From Panorpa germanica (lineage: Eukaryota; Arthropoda; Insecta; Mecoptera; Panorpidae), in the NCBI GenBank assembly GCA_963678705.1, contig OY783218.1:10302152-10366151 (forward strand): a DNA stretch of 64,000 nt. The letters are read 5' to 3'. This document shows, in pieces, positions 15,048 through 27,900 of the stretch (position 1 is the first letter of the stretch; every line of letters starts with the position of its first letter). The notes below the pieces were generated by a model. That model worked only from the letters and a program-made list of their open reading frames with translations. It ran no database searches and was not told the DNA's origin. Made by a program: the position numbers and the translations under genes.

Positions 15048-16569
15048 TATGAACAAAAGTGACTGCCGAGTCCGTCATGTTTAAAAGAATATTACGTCAG
15101 TACGCCAGAGCTATGACTTGTGTTAAACAGACGCGTACATAATCGATGCGTAAACAATATTACCTAATATACAACGTTTCGTGACCTATTTTACGACTTT
15201 TTCAGAAAGAATCAACCTTTTGCGTCCATTAACATAATTAGTTTCTTAAGAACACACTTTTAAAGATTACAGGCTTTTAAAATAACACCATTTTAAATTA
15301 AATGTTACTAGGTTTTGTTTTAGTAAAATATTAAATGAATATACGAATAAATACATAGCTTTAACATTCCTCAAATTCCATGCTAAAAGAAGCATCATTT
15401 AATGGACCCGTTTTACGCAAATAAAAAGAGTTTGGACATATTTAAATTTATACACCTGCAGTTTAATGGATTTTAAAGAGAGGAAAGTCAGTCATAAAGC
15501 CAAGCACACAAATTCCAAAGACATTTTTTGTTTCATTTTTTATGCATACTAATAAAACCTTGAGTTTAATGTGATATTTTAGGTTTAGAGTGACAGAATT
15601 CTTCGCAGAATTATTGTATGTACTCACATGTCTTTGCATTCTAATGACGTATAATTATTCATACCGCCTGTAGACAGAGACGGCGGGATATAAATGTCTT
15701 AAACAGCGAGTATCATATATTAATTCTTTTATTTACCGCAACTACTTTCGAATATTGTAATATTGTTTACTTCTTAATGAAGAAGTAGAATTGTGTCTGG
15801 ATATAAATGAATCAATGCCGACACTTAAATATACATATTTCACGTAGATAATAAGTTTACCCTGCGAAATCATAATCACAGTTACCAGTCTGTCATATTT
15901 TTATAACAATAAGTGAAAGTAAACAGAAAACCACGGAAGTACTAACCTAAATAACCTACAAATCGACACCCGGTTCATTATCTGACACACAGCGTTCGGA
16001 ATGTTCCGATAACAACCGAAGATAGTTCGTACTATTACTTTTATATTTATTTATTTATCACATAACCTTGAATTATCAATCGAATGCATGTTGTATAATC
16101 AATTACTCGCATAAGTAAACAAGTTCGAGCTGTGTATATGCGTACTAATATAAGTACGTTTGTGTATTCATATATATCACAAAACTTTCACATAATTTAC
16201 CGATTATTGTTCAAATGGAACATATGTTATTTATGTATTCATTTGCTGGTCCTTATCGTTCCGTAGAACGTTAGCAGATAAGTTAAGAACCAGTTTTGTA
16301 TAACTAATCGAGACAAAAACACAGAAGGAAAAAAACAAAACCTGTTTTAACTCCGGCGTTCTTTGCTTTTTTTCCATATATCGTTTAATCTTATCAAGTT
16401 AGTTTGTTAAAACAGACTGTGATTTGAAAGTCAGTGTCACTTCGCTTCAAACTTTCAAACAGTACACATCAAATGTAAATTTATAAAGCGTAGTATTTGA
16501 CATCTGTTTTAGTTATTTATTAATTAAAGTTTTTGAAATATTTGACAAGAGTGATATTAGTGATAAGTT
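15048..16569. other. Intergenic upstream of hexosaminidase 1
   Basis: No coding region seen. The part nearest 16570 should hold the promoter and 5' UTR of the first hexosaminidase gene. No unambiguous TATA box could be assigned. Confidence 0.5.
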
Positions 16570-19500
16570 ATGATTCGGTTTTTGTCTTTGTTTTTATTTT
16601 TAAGTTTAGGTGCCTGCTCTGAGCCGTACAGGTACATATTTTATATTTGAAATAATGTTTTCTTTTTTATGCATATATTACGTTTACACAAACATAGCAT
16701 TTATGTAGCATATACGTCTACAAAGTAAATCTAGATGTACTTAGAGTAAATTATTAGTTAAAATTATAATGTTTTCTAATTCGCTGTCGATTGAGATTTA
16801 ATTTGTTTTTTAAATATTTATTCGATAAACTTTAGCTTTAAAAATATTCCTTAATCAAAGTAGGCCCTTAAGAGTTGCTTGTGAACTCATTTTTAAGGGT
16901 CTGTTTATAATTTTTGATAGAAATAAATGTTAATATATATGGAAGTATATTGGCGATTTTATTATTTTAAATATCCAAATGTTTACGGAGTTTTAGCTAT
17001 ATCAAATTTGAATTTCACTTTAATAATTAAAAGGAAAAAATGACTTTTTTAATTGTTAATATCTCCTAAAATATAAAGTGTTAATAAAAAATAATTGGAC
17101 ATTTGAGATCCTTATAGCCAACTTTATCAATATATAGTACAGTTTTATAGAAATAATGACAAGCCCATTGAATTTGATATGAGAGCAAGAAAAGAAAGAA
17201 TCATTTAGAAAGAGGGATGCTAGGTTTTAAAATAGGTTTTTCTTTCATTTTTATATAGACAAACCGTTCTTGTTTGCTGTGCAATATATTTTAGGTCTTA
17301 CGCGAAATCAATTAATTATCTTTTAGGTATATAATGAGAACTCAGTTGTATCTACTTTTAATGTTGGCACACAAAATTGTGCGAGGCCCTTTCTTTCTTG
17401 CTACAGGTTAATTCGCATGAGCATCCATTATGGAACTGATCAAGCCTTGCTAATAAAAATGAAATTTAAAAAAGTGGGAATTTTAAAACAGAATTTGTTT
17501 ATTTTTCCAGCCCGGCTTGGAGATGGGAATGCAAATCTAATAAATGCGTCAAAGAACCAATTGGGGAAGATCGCTCAACTTCTTTGTCACTAGCAGCATG
17601 TAAATTGTTTTGCGGGGAAGCGGGAGGATTATGGCCAATACCAACGGGAGAAATTCTTCTAGGAAATACAATTTGTAAAATAAATCCATCTAAAATTAGC
17701 CTCAAAGAAACGTACGACATAGTGAACACTGGAAAACTTAAGGATATCCTTGAAGAAGTTGTTAAGGTATGACACTTAAATACAAATTAATCTAAGATGG
17801 CGAAATTTCTTTTATTTACATTTTTACCATCTCTATTAAATAGCGATTTTAATTTTATCATCCTAAATATGGTCAATTAGTCATTGATTGTAATACTTGA
17901 GTTTTCGGCGATATTTATTCCGTGACTGGAAAAAAAATTTCCTATGTATTAGTTACACAGAACAGACAGCTCCTATTGTGACCTTATTCTCTATTCGCTT
18001 CTACATTAAAGCTTCGAGTTACACTACATTTTATTAATTTTATTTAACTAACTGACACTAACGACTACATCCATGTTGGCCTTAAGTCTCGCAATTTCTT
18101 GATACACCACTGGCTACAGGAATAGAGAACGATAATTACAATCAAACCACAATTCATATTTTTTCATGGTTTTAATGCCCTTTTTTCGTCATATCATTGT
18201 CAACTTTATGACTGTATAAAGAAAGAAAGTAGAAGAATAGTATTAAGTTTCACTGTAAGATGGGAAATAGTATCTTTTTAGATCGCTTGTTCCAGTTTGC
18301 CAAATAAATACATTAACCGAATTATGTCTCAACATAACTGCCCAGAAAACATTTTGGAAAAACTTTGACATCATAATGAAGACGCGTATGACTTTTTTGT
18401 CATGGAAGAGTTCATTTACAGCTCAGTTTCTCACAGTCGTTCATATAAAATGTCTATTTTATCAGCTACAAATGGCGAAACCACTCCACCTGTCGGAATA
18501 CAAATAAAATAAAGTTGATGCGAACTATAATTGAAGTGAAATAGTGATAGAAACGTCACAAAACAGGACACTTCACCAAATTGTTTACTGGGCTGAATGC
18601 TATTGTTAATTTAAATTGAATTTATAATGGTTTTTATTTGTAACTAAATTGTTGCTTAAATTTCCAGCGTTTTATCAGCCAAGTAGTCAAGAAAGTACCA
18701 AAACCAATAGTTCTAGAAGATGGCGGAAAAGAACTTAAAATTACTGTCGTAATAGAAGATAAGAAAAATCTAAGTAAGAAAAATAATACATTTTGTGAAA
18801 TTAAGTATTTTACGCAATATCATATATCTGCTAGTTTTATTATAGGTCTCTCACTGTCAACAAATGAGTCCTACTCTCTCAAAATTGAGGAGGATGGCGA
18901 AGATGTTGTTAGTGCCACAATTACAGCACCAACATACTTTGGAGCTAGACATGGTATCGAAACTTTGAGCCAACTGGTGGTTCTTGATGATATCCGAGGC
19001 GAACTGCAGGTACTGCCGAAAATTATTATGTTTTTGTAAGACAAACTTTGCAATCGATTTTTATCTATAAGCTATCGAAAATTTTGCACACACACACACT
19101 CTTGAATACAATGCATTTAAAATGCACTGAATAATATAAAGGAAGTTGTTTGTTCAAATGTATTTGCTTAATGTTATTGTATTCATAAAATGTGTACAGA
19201 GTACACACATTGCAACAACGTTTAGATGTAAATTATTTTTACTTAGACATGGTACATTCAAGCTAAGTGATGGCTTCACAAGTGTTATTCGGAATCTGTA
19301 TGTTTCCCCATTCAAATGCAATCAACACACGAAATTAATTTTTGCATTGTTTTGAAAGTTACAAAACTAGCATCACTAAAACTATTTTAACTCGTGAAAT
19401 AGTGGTTGGAATGTCATGAAATTTTAATACATATCATTTGAAGGTTAGTACTATCTAAAAATTGTATGGATTTGTCAATAGTGTTGCCATCTATATGTCC

Positions 19501-22500
19501 TTTTACGAACTTATTGAGTAATGTGATTCAACAGTAGTAAACCAATATACTTTGTTTACTAAAGTACTCCACCGAGTTCCATAAGTGCTAAGTACTTAAT
19601 ACTTTTTGATTTGAGATAGGCTTGAAGTGTTATTAGTTCCATAAACTAAATATTAAGGTTTCTATAATTATCTAACTGGATTATTATCTTTCCATTATGC
19701 ATCCTCTTAAAACGTCAAGTTCAAATATTTCATTAGATATTTTTACCATGTTTGAAATCATATCCTAATCCTGGCGTTAGCCAGGTGCAACAAATTTTAT
19801 ATAGTAAACTACAGCATTATTTTTTTTATTATTATTTTAATCTTTTTGCCATTAGGCACTACATTATTCCGCCTTAAAACTACCTATTCTCACTCCTTTC
19901 AAAAGAATAATTAAAAATACAAACAAAAGAGATAAATTTAATCTCCTACTTATTCTCTCCTCCTGCTACTCTCCTTCATGTTTCTACTCTGCCCTTCCTT
20001 CTCTCTATCTCTACCATCCACTGCTTCCCTTCACTGCCTCCCTTTAATAACTGCACAATCTTTTTAATCTTTTCTCACATGAATACTTAATGTGCTCCAG
20101 CGTTTGTATCTCTCTAGCGCACATCTTCCACATCCTTTCCCTCTATTTGCGCAGTATCTGCTACCTTTCTCTTCGTTTCCAAATCTAAATCTTCCGATTC
20201 TTCTTATGTTTCTATATATATCTCTCTCTCTCTCCCAAATCCTTTTGTATCTTTCATTATATTTGCTATTATGAATTTTTCCCATTCTTTCCTGCTGCTG
20301 TATCTCTCTTTCTCTGTTCCTTAGCTGGTCTTCCACACTTCTTGTGTCTTCTTTTCTCTGTTTATTATAATCTAATATATTTCATTGCAATCAATTCTAA
20401 AAGGACCTTTGTCTGATTAATAAAATCATAAACATTCTTAAGAAGGCTTTTACAAGTATTAATTAATCTTAAAAAAACTTTGTTAACGTTTGAAGAATAA
20501 ATCCTTTTCAGATGGAGTATTTTTAACTTTCGCTTAAGTAAAATATTTCATAGATTTAAGGTAATATCCATGACTAGTGTTACTAGATATCGACAGTGAC
20601 GAACTGAGAGTTGAGAAAAGGAAATATTCGACCACGCCTCCAAATAGCCGTTGGGTTCTTTTGAAATTTTGTTGATAATATTTTGTAACTATATAAATAT
20701 ATTTTCAGATTGCTAATAATGTTGCTATCAAAGATGAGCCAGTGTACTCCTACCGCGGCATCTTACTAGACACAGCCAGAAATTACTTTTCTGTTGCATC
20801 CATCAAGAGAACTATAGGTAAAAACTCTTACTCATTAATCAAAACATTTACTTTAAAATCTATTTGTTACATAATTTAGTGTCATAACATGTTACTATCA
20901 TACTTATGAAAACGAAATGCAATCGAAGTGTTGTTCGTTTTAACGAGTTAAGCGAAGTATTAGTAAACTCTTTCAGACTTCTACTTCGTCTGATTTAGTA
21001 GTTTAGTACCAACAACGCACTAGCACCAACAATTCATTAAACATTCTTTTTTTATAGACGCTATGGCTAGCACCAAATTGAATACTTTCCACTGGCATAT
21101 TACGGATTCTCACAGTTTTCCTTTCCAATCTAAATCCAGACCAGAATTATATAGAAAGGGGGCTTACAAACCACATCTTATCTACACTGTGGAAGATATC
21201 ACAAAGGTAATAACATCTACTATAGATAAAATACGTTGATGATTTAATCCTCTTGAAACTTGAATACCTCTTGTTGGAAAACTACGTACTTAAAAGTATA
21301 ACGCAATGCAACGTGATATTAATTTTCTTTTCGTTAAAAATGATGATTATCTATCACAGATAATGGACTATGCATTGATTAGAGGTGTACGAGTTCTTCC
21401 CGAATTTGATGCACCTGCTCATGTTGGAGAGGGATGGCAAGATCTTGGAGTAACTGCCTGCTTTAATTCTCAACCGTGGAGCAAATATTGCGTAGAACCT
21501 CCTTGTGGACAACTTGATCCAACAAAAGATAAATTGTAAGTTATTTTTCTATGAAGAAAATAAGTGTTTATATATATTGTTTACAAATGCATTGATTTGA
21601 TTTGTTATCATTGGTTTTTTTTACATTCTAGTGATGGTAATATTGTAATCTTTTTCAGATATGAAATCTTGGAAGATATCTACATTGATATGTACGATGT
21701 TTTCCAACCTGATATATTCCACATGGGTGGCGATGAGGTAAATTTTATGGCTTAATTAAATATAGTTCAAATTACGAGAGTTCGGCGGCAACTCATACTT
21801 AAAACAAGTTGTGGGGTATTAACAGCTGATATAACTAAAAAGCACTGACCCACTTATTTTTTTGTAATGCATATAGATACGTATAAAATAAAATTCATTA
21901 TCGTATTATAGATTTATACCGCTCTTATAACCTCTTGTAAGTATAAGCCGCTGCCGAACTATCGTGATTTTTAGCGAATTTTAAGTAGGTATTTATAATG
22001 TCATACTCTGGAACTGTTATTCCAACTTTATCTTTTTCCCCGCTGCCATTTGACTACGTTTGCCATCGGTATAAAACAAGATAAGTGTAAAAGAGATGCA
22101 GAATTAAACGTCAGAGCAGTAGCAGCTATTGCGGCAACTCATAAAATTTTCCGAAAGCAAAATATTACGCAGTAAAACAAAATTCAAACTTTAAATAGAT
22201 ATATCACTCAATTTTTGGTATTTAATAAAATAAAAACGGCAATATATATTAATTAACCAATATTTCAATAAAGAAATAATAAATCAACCCATAAAAATCA
22301 ATTCATAACGCAATGGTTTTAAGAAAAACAAATATTTGTTAGGTTTCAATGTCATGCTGGAACACAAGTAAAGAAATTCAAGATTGGATGCTAGAGAAGG
22401 GATGGGGCTTAGCAGAAAAAGACTTTATCAAATTGTGGAGCGTTTTCCAAGATAAAGCACTTGAAATATTCAATAGAGTAAGTATATTTAGAAATGTATA

Positions 22501-23539
22501 TTGTCATTAATAAACTTATTTAATAATGTCATTATTTTATAATAGGTTGCTGGCAAACAAATTCCAATTATTTTGTGGACGAGCCGACTGACTGAACTGC
22601 CTTTCGTTTTGGATTATTTGCCGAAAGAAAATTACATTATCCAAGTTAGTAACCTAGTAATAATTTAAATATATCTAACCCTAGTTTTAAACCGATTTTT
22701 TGTACATGGATTCAAACCAACACGAACCACAAAGAAATATTTTTTTTTGTAGTAAAGATACTATAGTTTGAGTGTCAGATATAATTGAAATTATGTTTCT
22801 TTCGGAATATTTGTTTAAGATTAGGTTTCATTTGTTTTCTGAAATTGTTCTTAAGATACAATCGGTAATAAACGTGCGAGCATATAAGTGCTTCTTATTT
22901 CTAATTGGTATTATGATTTCTTATATGATAATATGATTTTTTCATGTGTTAGATTTGGACCACAGGGTCTGATCACAAAATTAACGACTTGCTCTCCAAC
23001 GGCTATAAACTGATCATGTCAAACTACGATGCGTTGTATTTAGACTGCGGATTTGGAGGTTGGGTCACCGATGGCAACAACTGGTGTTCTCCTTACATTG
23101 GATGGCAGAAGGTGTATGAAAACAGTCCAAAAAAAATCTCAGGAAAATATTCAGATCAAGTTTTAGGTAAAATCTATTACATTTATACCCGAAACAACTA
23201 AATTTTTGCTACAAAGTAGTGTTGCTTTATTTTCTTCAGGTGGGGAAGCTGCTCTTTGGTCAGAACAAAGCGATGAGTACTCTCTTGATGCCCGTTTGTG
23301 GCCTAGAGCTGCAGCACTAGGAGAAAGACTATGGGCAGAGCCTAAAAACGATTGGAGAGATGCACAATATCGTTTATTAACTCACAGGTAATATCAAAGA
23401 AACAAACCAATCAATTAATTTTTTTAAATGATTAAAAACTTGGGTTTTCTTTAGGGAAAGATTGGTCGAGCAAGGAATAGCTGCGGAGAGTATTCAACCC
23501 GAATGGTGCATCCAGAATGAAGGGCAATGTCCTATATAA
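16570..23539 (+). CDS. Chitooligosaccharidolytic beta-N-acetylglucosaminidase (GH20), catalytically intact
   Basis: Thirteen exons: 16570-16631, 17511-17766, 18668-18773, 18846-19009, 20709-20817, 21058-21206, 21360-21535, 21659-21737, 22343-22477, 22546-22644, 22953-23166, 23240-23387, 23455-23539. They encode 593 residues. A signal peptide of about 17 residues precedes a GH20b-type N-domain and a GH20 barrel. The catalytic set is present: D249 in HWHITD, H303 in DAPAH, D366-E367 in HMGGDEV, Y474 and D476, W489, and the WSE motif. In insects this secreted enzyme removes terminal GlcNAc from chitin oligomers made by chitinases during moulting, by substrate-assisted catalysis using the 2-acetamido group. 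Introns carry M1 and M2 transposons and a LINE tail. A poly(A) signal AATAAA lies at 23574-23579. The assignment is firm; assignment to a particular Hex subgroup is not. Confidence 0.95.
16871..17169 (+). mobile_element. M1 MITE copy 5 (decayed, internally deleted)
   Basis: A 300 bp remnant in intron 1 of hexosaminidase 1. A mutated left end (TTGCTTGTG then CTCATTTTTAAGGGTC) and an intact ACAAGCCCATT right end flank a large internal deletion. Confidence 0.75.
18341..18592. mobile_element. M2 TIR element, short form (A)
   Basis: CCCAGAAAAC at the left and GTTTACTGGG at the right (consensus end CCCAGTAAACA), 252 bp, in intron 2 of hexosaminidase 1. Its interior (TCGGAATACAAAT, GATGCGAACTATAATTG) matches the element at 61289-61500. 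Confidence 0.75.
19345..19510. repeat. Dispersed repeat shared with 57150-57330
   Basis: The reverse complement of 57150-57330 aligns over about 150 bp, including GGAATGTCATGAAATTTT, GAAGGTTAGTACTATCTAAA and ATGGATTTGTCAA. Both copies lie in introns (hexosaminidase 1 intron 4 and lysozyme-like 2 intron 1). Its class is unknown. Confidence 0.65.
19817..20390 (-). mobile_element. 5'-truncated LINE tail in intron 4
   Basis: Read on the minus strand, 20336-20064 encodes an Arg/Glu-rich stretch with the motif [17 protein letters not shown] followed by Cys-containing residues. This resembles the C-terminal end of insect non-LTR retrotransposon ORF2 proteins, where RFRxGNE...SRYW precedes a C-x-x-C element. 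The frame then decays. Downstream (plus coordinates falling to 19817) is a purine-rich 3' UTR ending in an A-rich AATAATAATAAAAAAAA tail. A dead 3' fragment; the clade is not resolved. Confidence 0.65.
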
Positions 23540-23589
23540 ACTACCTTACTGTCACCAGAAAGATATTACATTAAATAAACCTTACTTTT

Positions 23590-24174
23590 AAGATAATTTT
23601 TTAAATTACTTATGGTTACTTCTCGCTCAAGCAAAAATTAATTTTTTTTTCGCCACACCTTGTAATTTATAAGGTTTTATAAAGTCTTCTCTTTCAATAT
23701 AATTAACCGATCAAATATTTATAAACTAATGCAGTGATTTTATACGAAAATAATTTTTTAATAAATGCTAAAAATAACGAAGTCTTTTATTTGGATACAG
23801 CTTATTAGGTAGTACAAGAAAACTGTTTACAACAAACTGTCAGTAGGGAAACTGCCTACGTGTACAAAATGCACAAATAGAAAAGTGCTTACACAACACC
23901 AGCGAAATATAATAATTTTAATTACTTTTATTACTCTAGTCAGATCCTGTTTAAAATGCAACTTGGAGCAGTAATGGTCGCTCATCAGATAGAGAAAAAA
24001 GAAACTTTTGAATGTGCGCATTATGTCCACGTACGCAGTTATGTATACATTTATCCTGCTCCTGTTTTTGCACGTATAGTATTAACCAATGTAGAACCAT
24101 TTCCTCTTGAAACAAATTCCCACTTTGAATGAATTGATAAAGCTCAATGAGTGATTTTGTCTGATATCAAATAT
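23590..24174. other. Spacer between the two hexosaminidase genes
   Basis: AT-rich with no gene seen. Together with the adjoining M1 copy 6, this 1.4 kb spacer separates the stop codon of the first gene from the start of the second. Confidence 0.5.
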
Positions 24175-24758
24175 AATGAGATTGTGTCCTCATTTTTTAA
24201 TGGTCGATTTTTCAATTGTTGATTGAAATTGATGGTAATAAATGTGTATTGGCGTGTCTATTTTATTAAAGCAATTAAAAGTTTGAATTGTAGTTTTAGC
24301 GCTAGAAATGGTCGGCCATTTTTGTATGACGTGAAATGCATTTTAACGTCAGTTATTTATTGAGTAGGTCAGTGATGTGGTAATGTTCTGTAGCTGTTGG
24401 TAGTCAAATAATCAAGTCAAGTCAAAAAATAATAAGTTTTTATTTTATTTAACCCTGCTAAGGCAGACATAATATTGAAATTTGATTGTTCCTTGATATA
24501 GCTGTAAATAATAATTGATATTTTGATATATAAATACATATAGCAGAGATTTATGATCTGTAAGGTTGGTAGCCTTACACAAGGATTGTGATGTCACATG
24601 CACTTGGAATGTGTACAACGTTGAATCCCTTTAATAATTAAAGAGACAAAATGACTTTCATAATTGTTAATATCTCGTAACATATAAGGAGTTATTAAAA
24701 AGTAATTGGACATTTGAGGTTCTAGTAACCAACTTTATCAATATATAGTACACTTTTG
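24175..24758 (+). mobile_element. M1 MITE copy 6 (short subtype, 3' end lost)
   Basis: Left end AATGAGATTGTGTCCT (two changes from consensus). Lacks the hairpin module; instead it has GGTTGGTAGCC joined to TTACACAAGGATTGTGATG. The last ~25 bp, including the right terminus, is missing. Confidence 0.85.
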
Positions 24759-24961
24759 TTTAAAGAGAATGTCTCAAATGCAATAAATTTAATTTAAAAA
24801 AAACAGTGCAGTAATAATGTTTCTACACGTGGAATTAATGCCACTGTACTTCAATCTAGTAAGCAGATGTTACCTAACGCCAATTTATTATTTGCTTTGT
24901 TTTTATTAGTTTGGATAATGTATTAAAAATAATTAAATTTTTTCTATTTATCAATTTTACA

Positions 24962-27900
24962 ATGTTATTTAAATGGATCATATTATTTATTTTAAATTGT
25001 GGTAATTGTTTAAACCTTGAGTAAGTGCATTTTAATATATTAAAATGTGTATATACATATCCAGTAAAGTGAAAAGTTAAAACTAGGGTTTTAGTCGTTA
25101 ATAAATTTGAACAAAGATAACATTTATAGGTCTGTATGGAGGTGGGAATGCAGGAAGGGCTTTTGTGTCAAATTACCCATTGATAACAATACATCTAACG
25201 CTATGTCGTTGACAGTATGCAAGCTAATTTGCAGTAAAGAAGCCAGCTTGTGGCCAGCCCCTACTGAATGTATTAAAATGGATACTGCCGTGTGTCAAAT
25301 AGGACTTTCTTCAATTAACCATAAGATAAATTGTGGTGAACACTGCAAAAGCGTCGAAATAATAACTAATAAAGCTATGCAGGTATGTAGTGCCACAGGT
25401 ACATAAATATTTCATTATATGCAACATAATTTACAATAATTTTGTTGCTAATAATATTTCAATATATGTATTTACAGAGATTTAGAAATCAAATAAAGAA
25501 TAAAATTCCCAAATACTTAAAACTGTCGGAAATTGGAGTACCATTAAATATTTATTTTGAAATAAAAAACAAAAGTCTAGGTAATAAACTTTGATATATT
25601 TTAGAACATAATTAGCGCCTTATCTTTCTACTAATGGGTCTTGGTAACATTGATGCTTCTTGTAGAGATGCCATTGTATGTCAATGAGAGTTACTACCTC
25701 AAAATTTCCAAGGAAGATGAAGGTGATGTATCAGCAAATATTCAAGCGCAGACATATTTTGGCGCAAGGCATGGACTTGAAACATTGAGCCAACTTATTG
25801 TCGTGGATGACATTAATGAGGAACTTAAGGTAACAGTAGTCAGAGACGGGGCTATAATAGGTTTAAAGCATTCTAGAAATAAATTTCTACTTATACGTTT
25901 TTCTTAAAGACATTTAAGACGTGCTAAGTAGATTAAAGGTTGAGGGTAATGAGCGCTCAATGAACATATAATAAATGAAATATAACTACCACCTGTATTG
26001 AAAACTGTTTCAAGCTAAATACTTTGTAGATTGCCTGCAACTTTTCTGTTAACGATGGACCAGTCTATCCTTATAGAGGCCTTATGATAGACACAGTTAA
26101 AAGTTATTATTCTGTCAAAGCCATAAAGCGTACAATTGGTGAGTTCTGGAGCCTACATAATACATATAGGCAACACCTTTAACATTAATGTATTATATTT
26201 TCCAGATGCTATGGCTACCACTAAATTAAATACTTTTCATTGGCATATTAGTGGTCCTCAAAGCTTTCCTTTTGAAGCAACAACATTTAACCAATTCCAT
26301 TTAACAGGAGCATTTAAACCACATTTAATATACACTGTATTAGATATCCGAAAGGTAGACTCAGTAATATGTTTTTGACACATTGAAGGCGGGAGACGTC
26401 ACGTTTCCTGATGCCTACAAAGTGTTAATGAAAAAGGTTTTATAATAAGTAAAAGTTATGATGCTGTGTTTATAATTAAATCTTCAGATTGTGAGATTTG
26501 CTTTAGTTCGTGGTGTTCGAGTGTTGCCAGAGTTTGACGCACCAGGAAATGTAGGTGAGGGCTGGTTAGATTTCGGAGTAATGGCTCGTTGTAAGCAACC
26601 TAAGGCGAAAGACTGTAAAGATCCACCCTGCTGGGTTCTTGATCCTACCAATCCGTTTATGTATGTCGAATTTAAGTTCAATTGTTTTTACGAGTGGCGA
26701 ATTGACCTGGACATTATTTCTTATCTTTGTGTCTTTACAATCAATATATTCAGACCCAATGCGCCACTGATGACTACCATTATTATAAACACATAAATCT
26801 AATACTCGAAGCCCCATGCTTTTAGTATTCGTTAGTTATATGATAAATTATGTTTCATATTTTAATTAATTCAATACTAAACGCATAACAAATAAAAACT
26901 TACTGTAAAAAAAGTATTAGAGATAAAACATAACCTCATTTATAATTTAATGTAATTATATTTACTTAACGTTTAGTTATTACCGAAGTTTAACATAATT
27001 TATATTACTAAATTTTGTAAGAACAAAATGTAATTGTGTTTAAACGAGAAATAATATGTTCATTTTTAATGTTACAGGTATGTTCTTTTGGATTATATTT
27101 ACAAGGATTTGTTCGCGGCTTTCAAAAGTACAATATTCCACATGGGTGGAAGCGAGGTACTTAAAAATGTTCAGATGATCTGTATAATACCTTTTAAACA
27201 TTTGCAGTCACTTTGACATCATATTGTGTATGATTGTTTTATTGTGAAATAATTCAATTTGATTTCACTCGTTCAAGGGAAATGTCAGTGATATGAACTA
27301 CAAATGGCAAAATCACTTCACCTGGTCTTACTACCGTACCAGTTTTGAAATAAACCATTAAAGTATAACAAGGACAGATATATCTTGTTTATTTTTCTAT
27401 GATATTCTGGTGAAATTAATTTTATCTCTACTAAAATAATTATTTTCAAATGTAAAGGAGACAACAATATCTCCATTTTTTAGTATCACTCAGCTATCCA
27501 TTTCACCAAAATGTTTACTGTGATAAATACCATACCAGTTTCTATTAACTACACCATTAAATAAGTAAATACTTTAATTGTAAATACTTACTAGTTATAA
27601 GAGATGCATACTAAACAGGCGCAAATAAATTTAAAATTTCTGTACTAGGTTTCAATCAATTGCTGGAAAGAAGATAAAAATATAACTAAATGGATGCATG
27701 AGAATAGATTTTATAAAAGAAAAGCATCTTTCTATACCCTATGGGCATTTTTTCAAACCATTGCTGTAAAGAAAATACATAAGGTACATTAATATAAGGA
27801 GTGACTGATCTGAAAGAGTTATACTACCATTACTCATCCAAACTAAATGTCATATTTATAAATATGGTCATTTAACATTTCAATCTATCATATATTTCTG

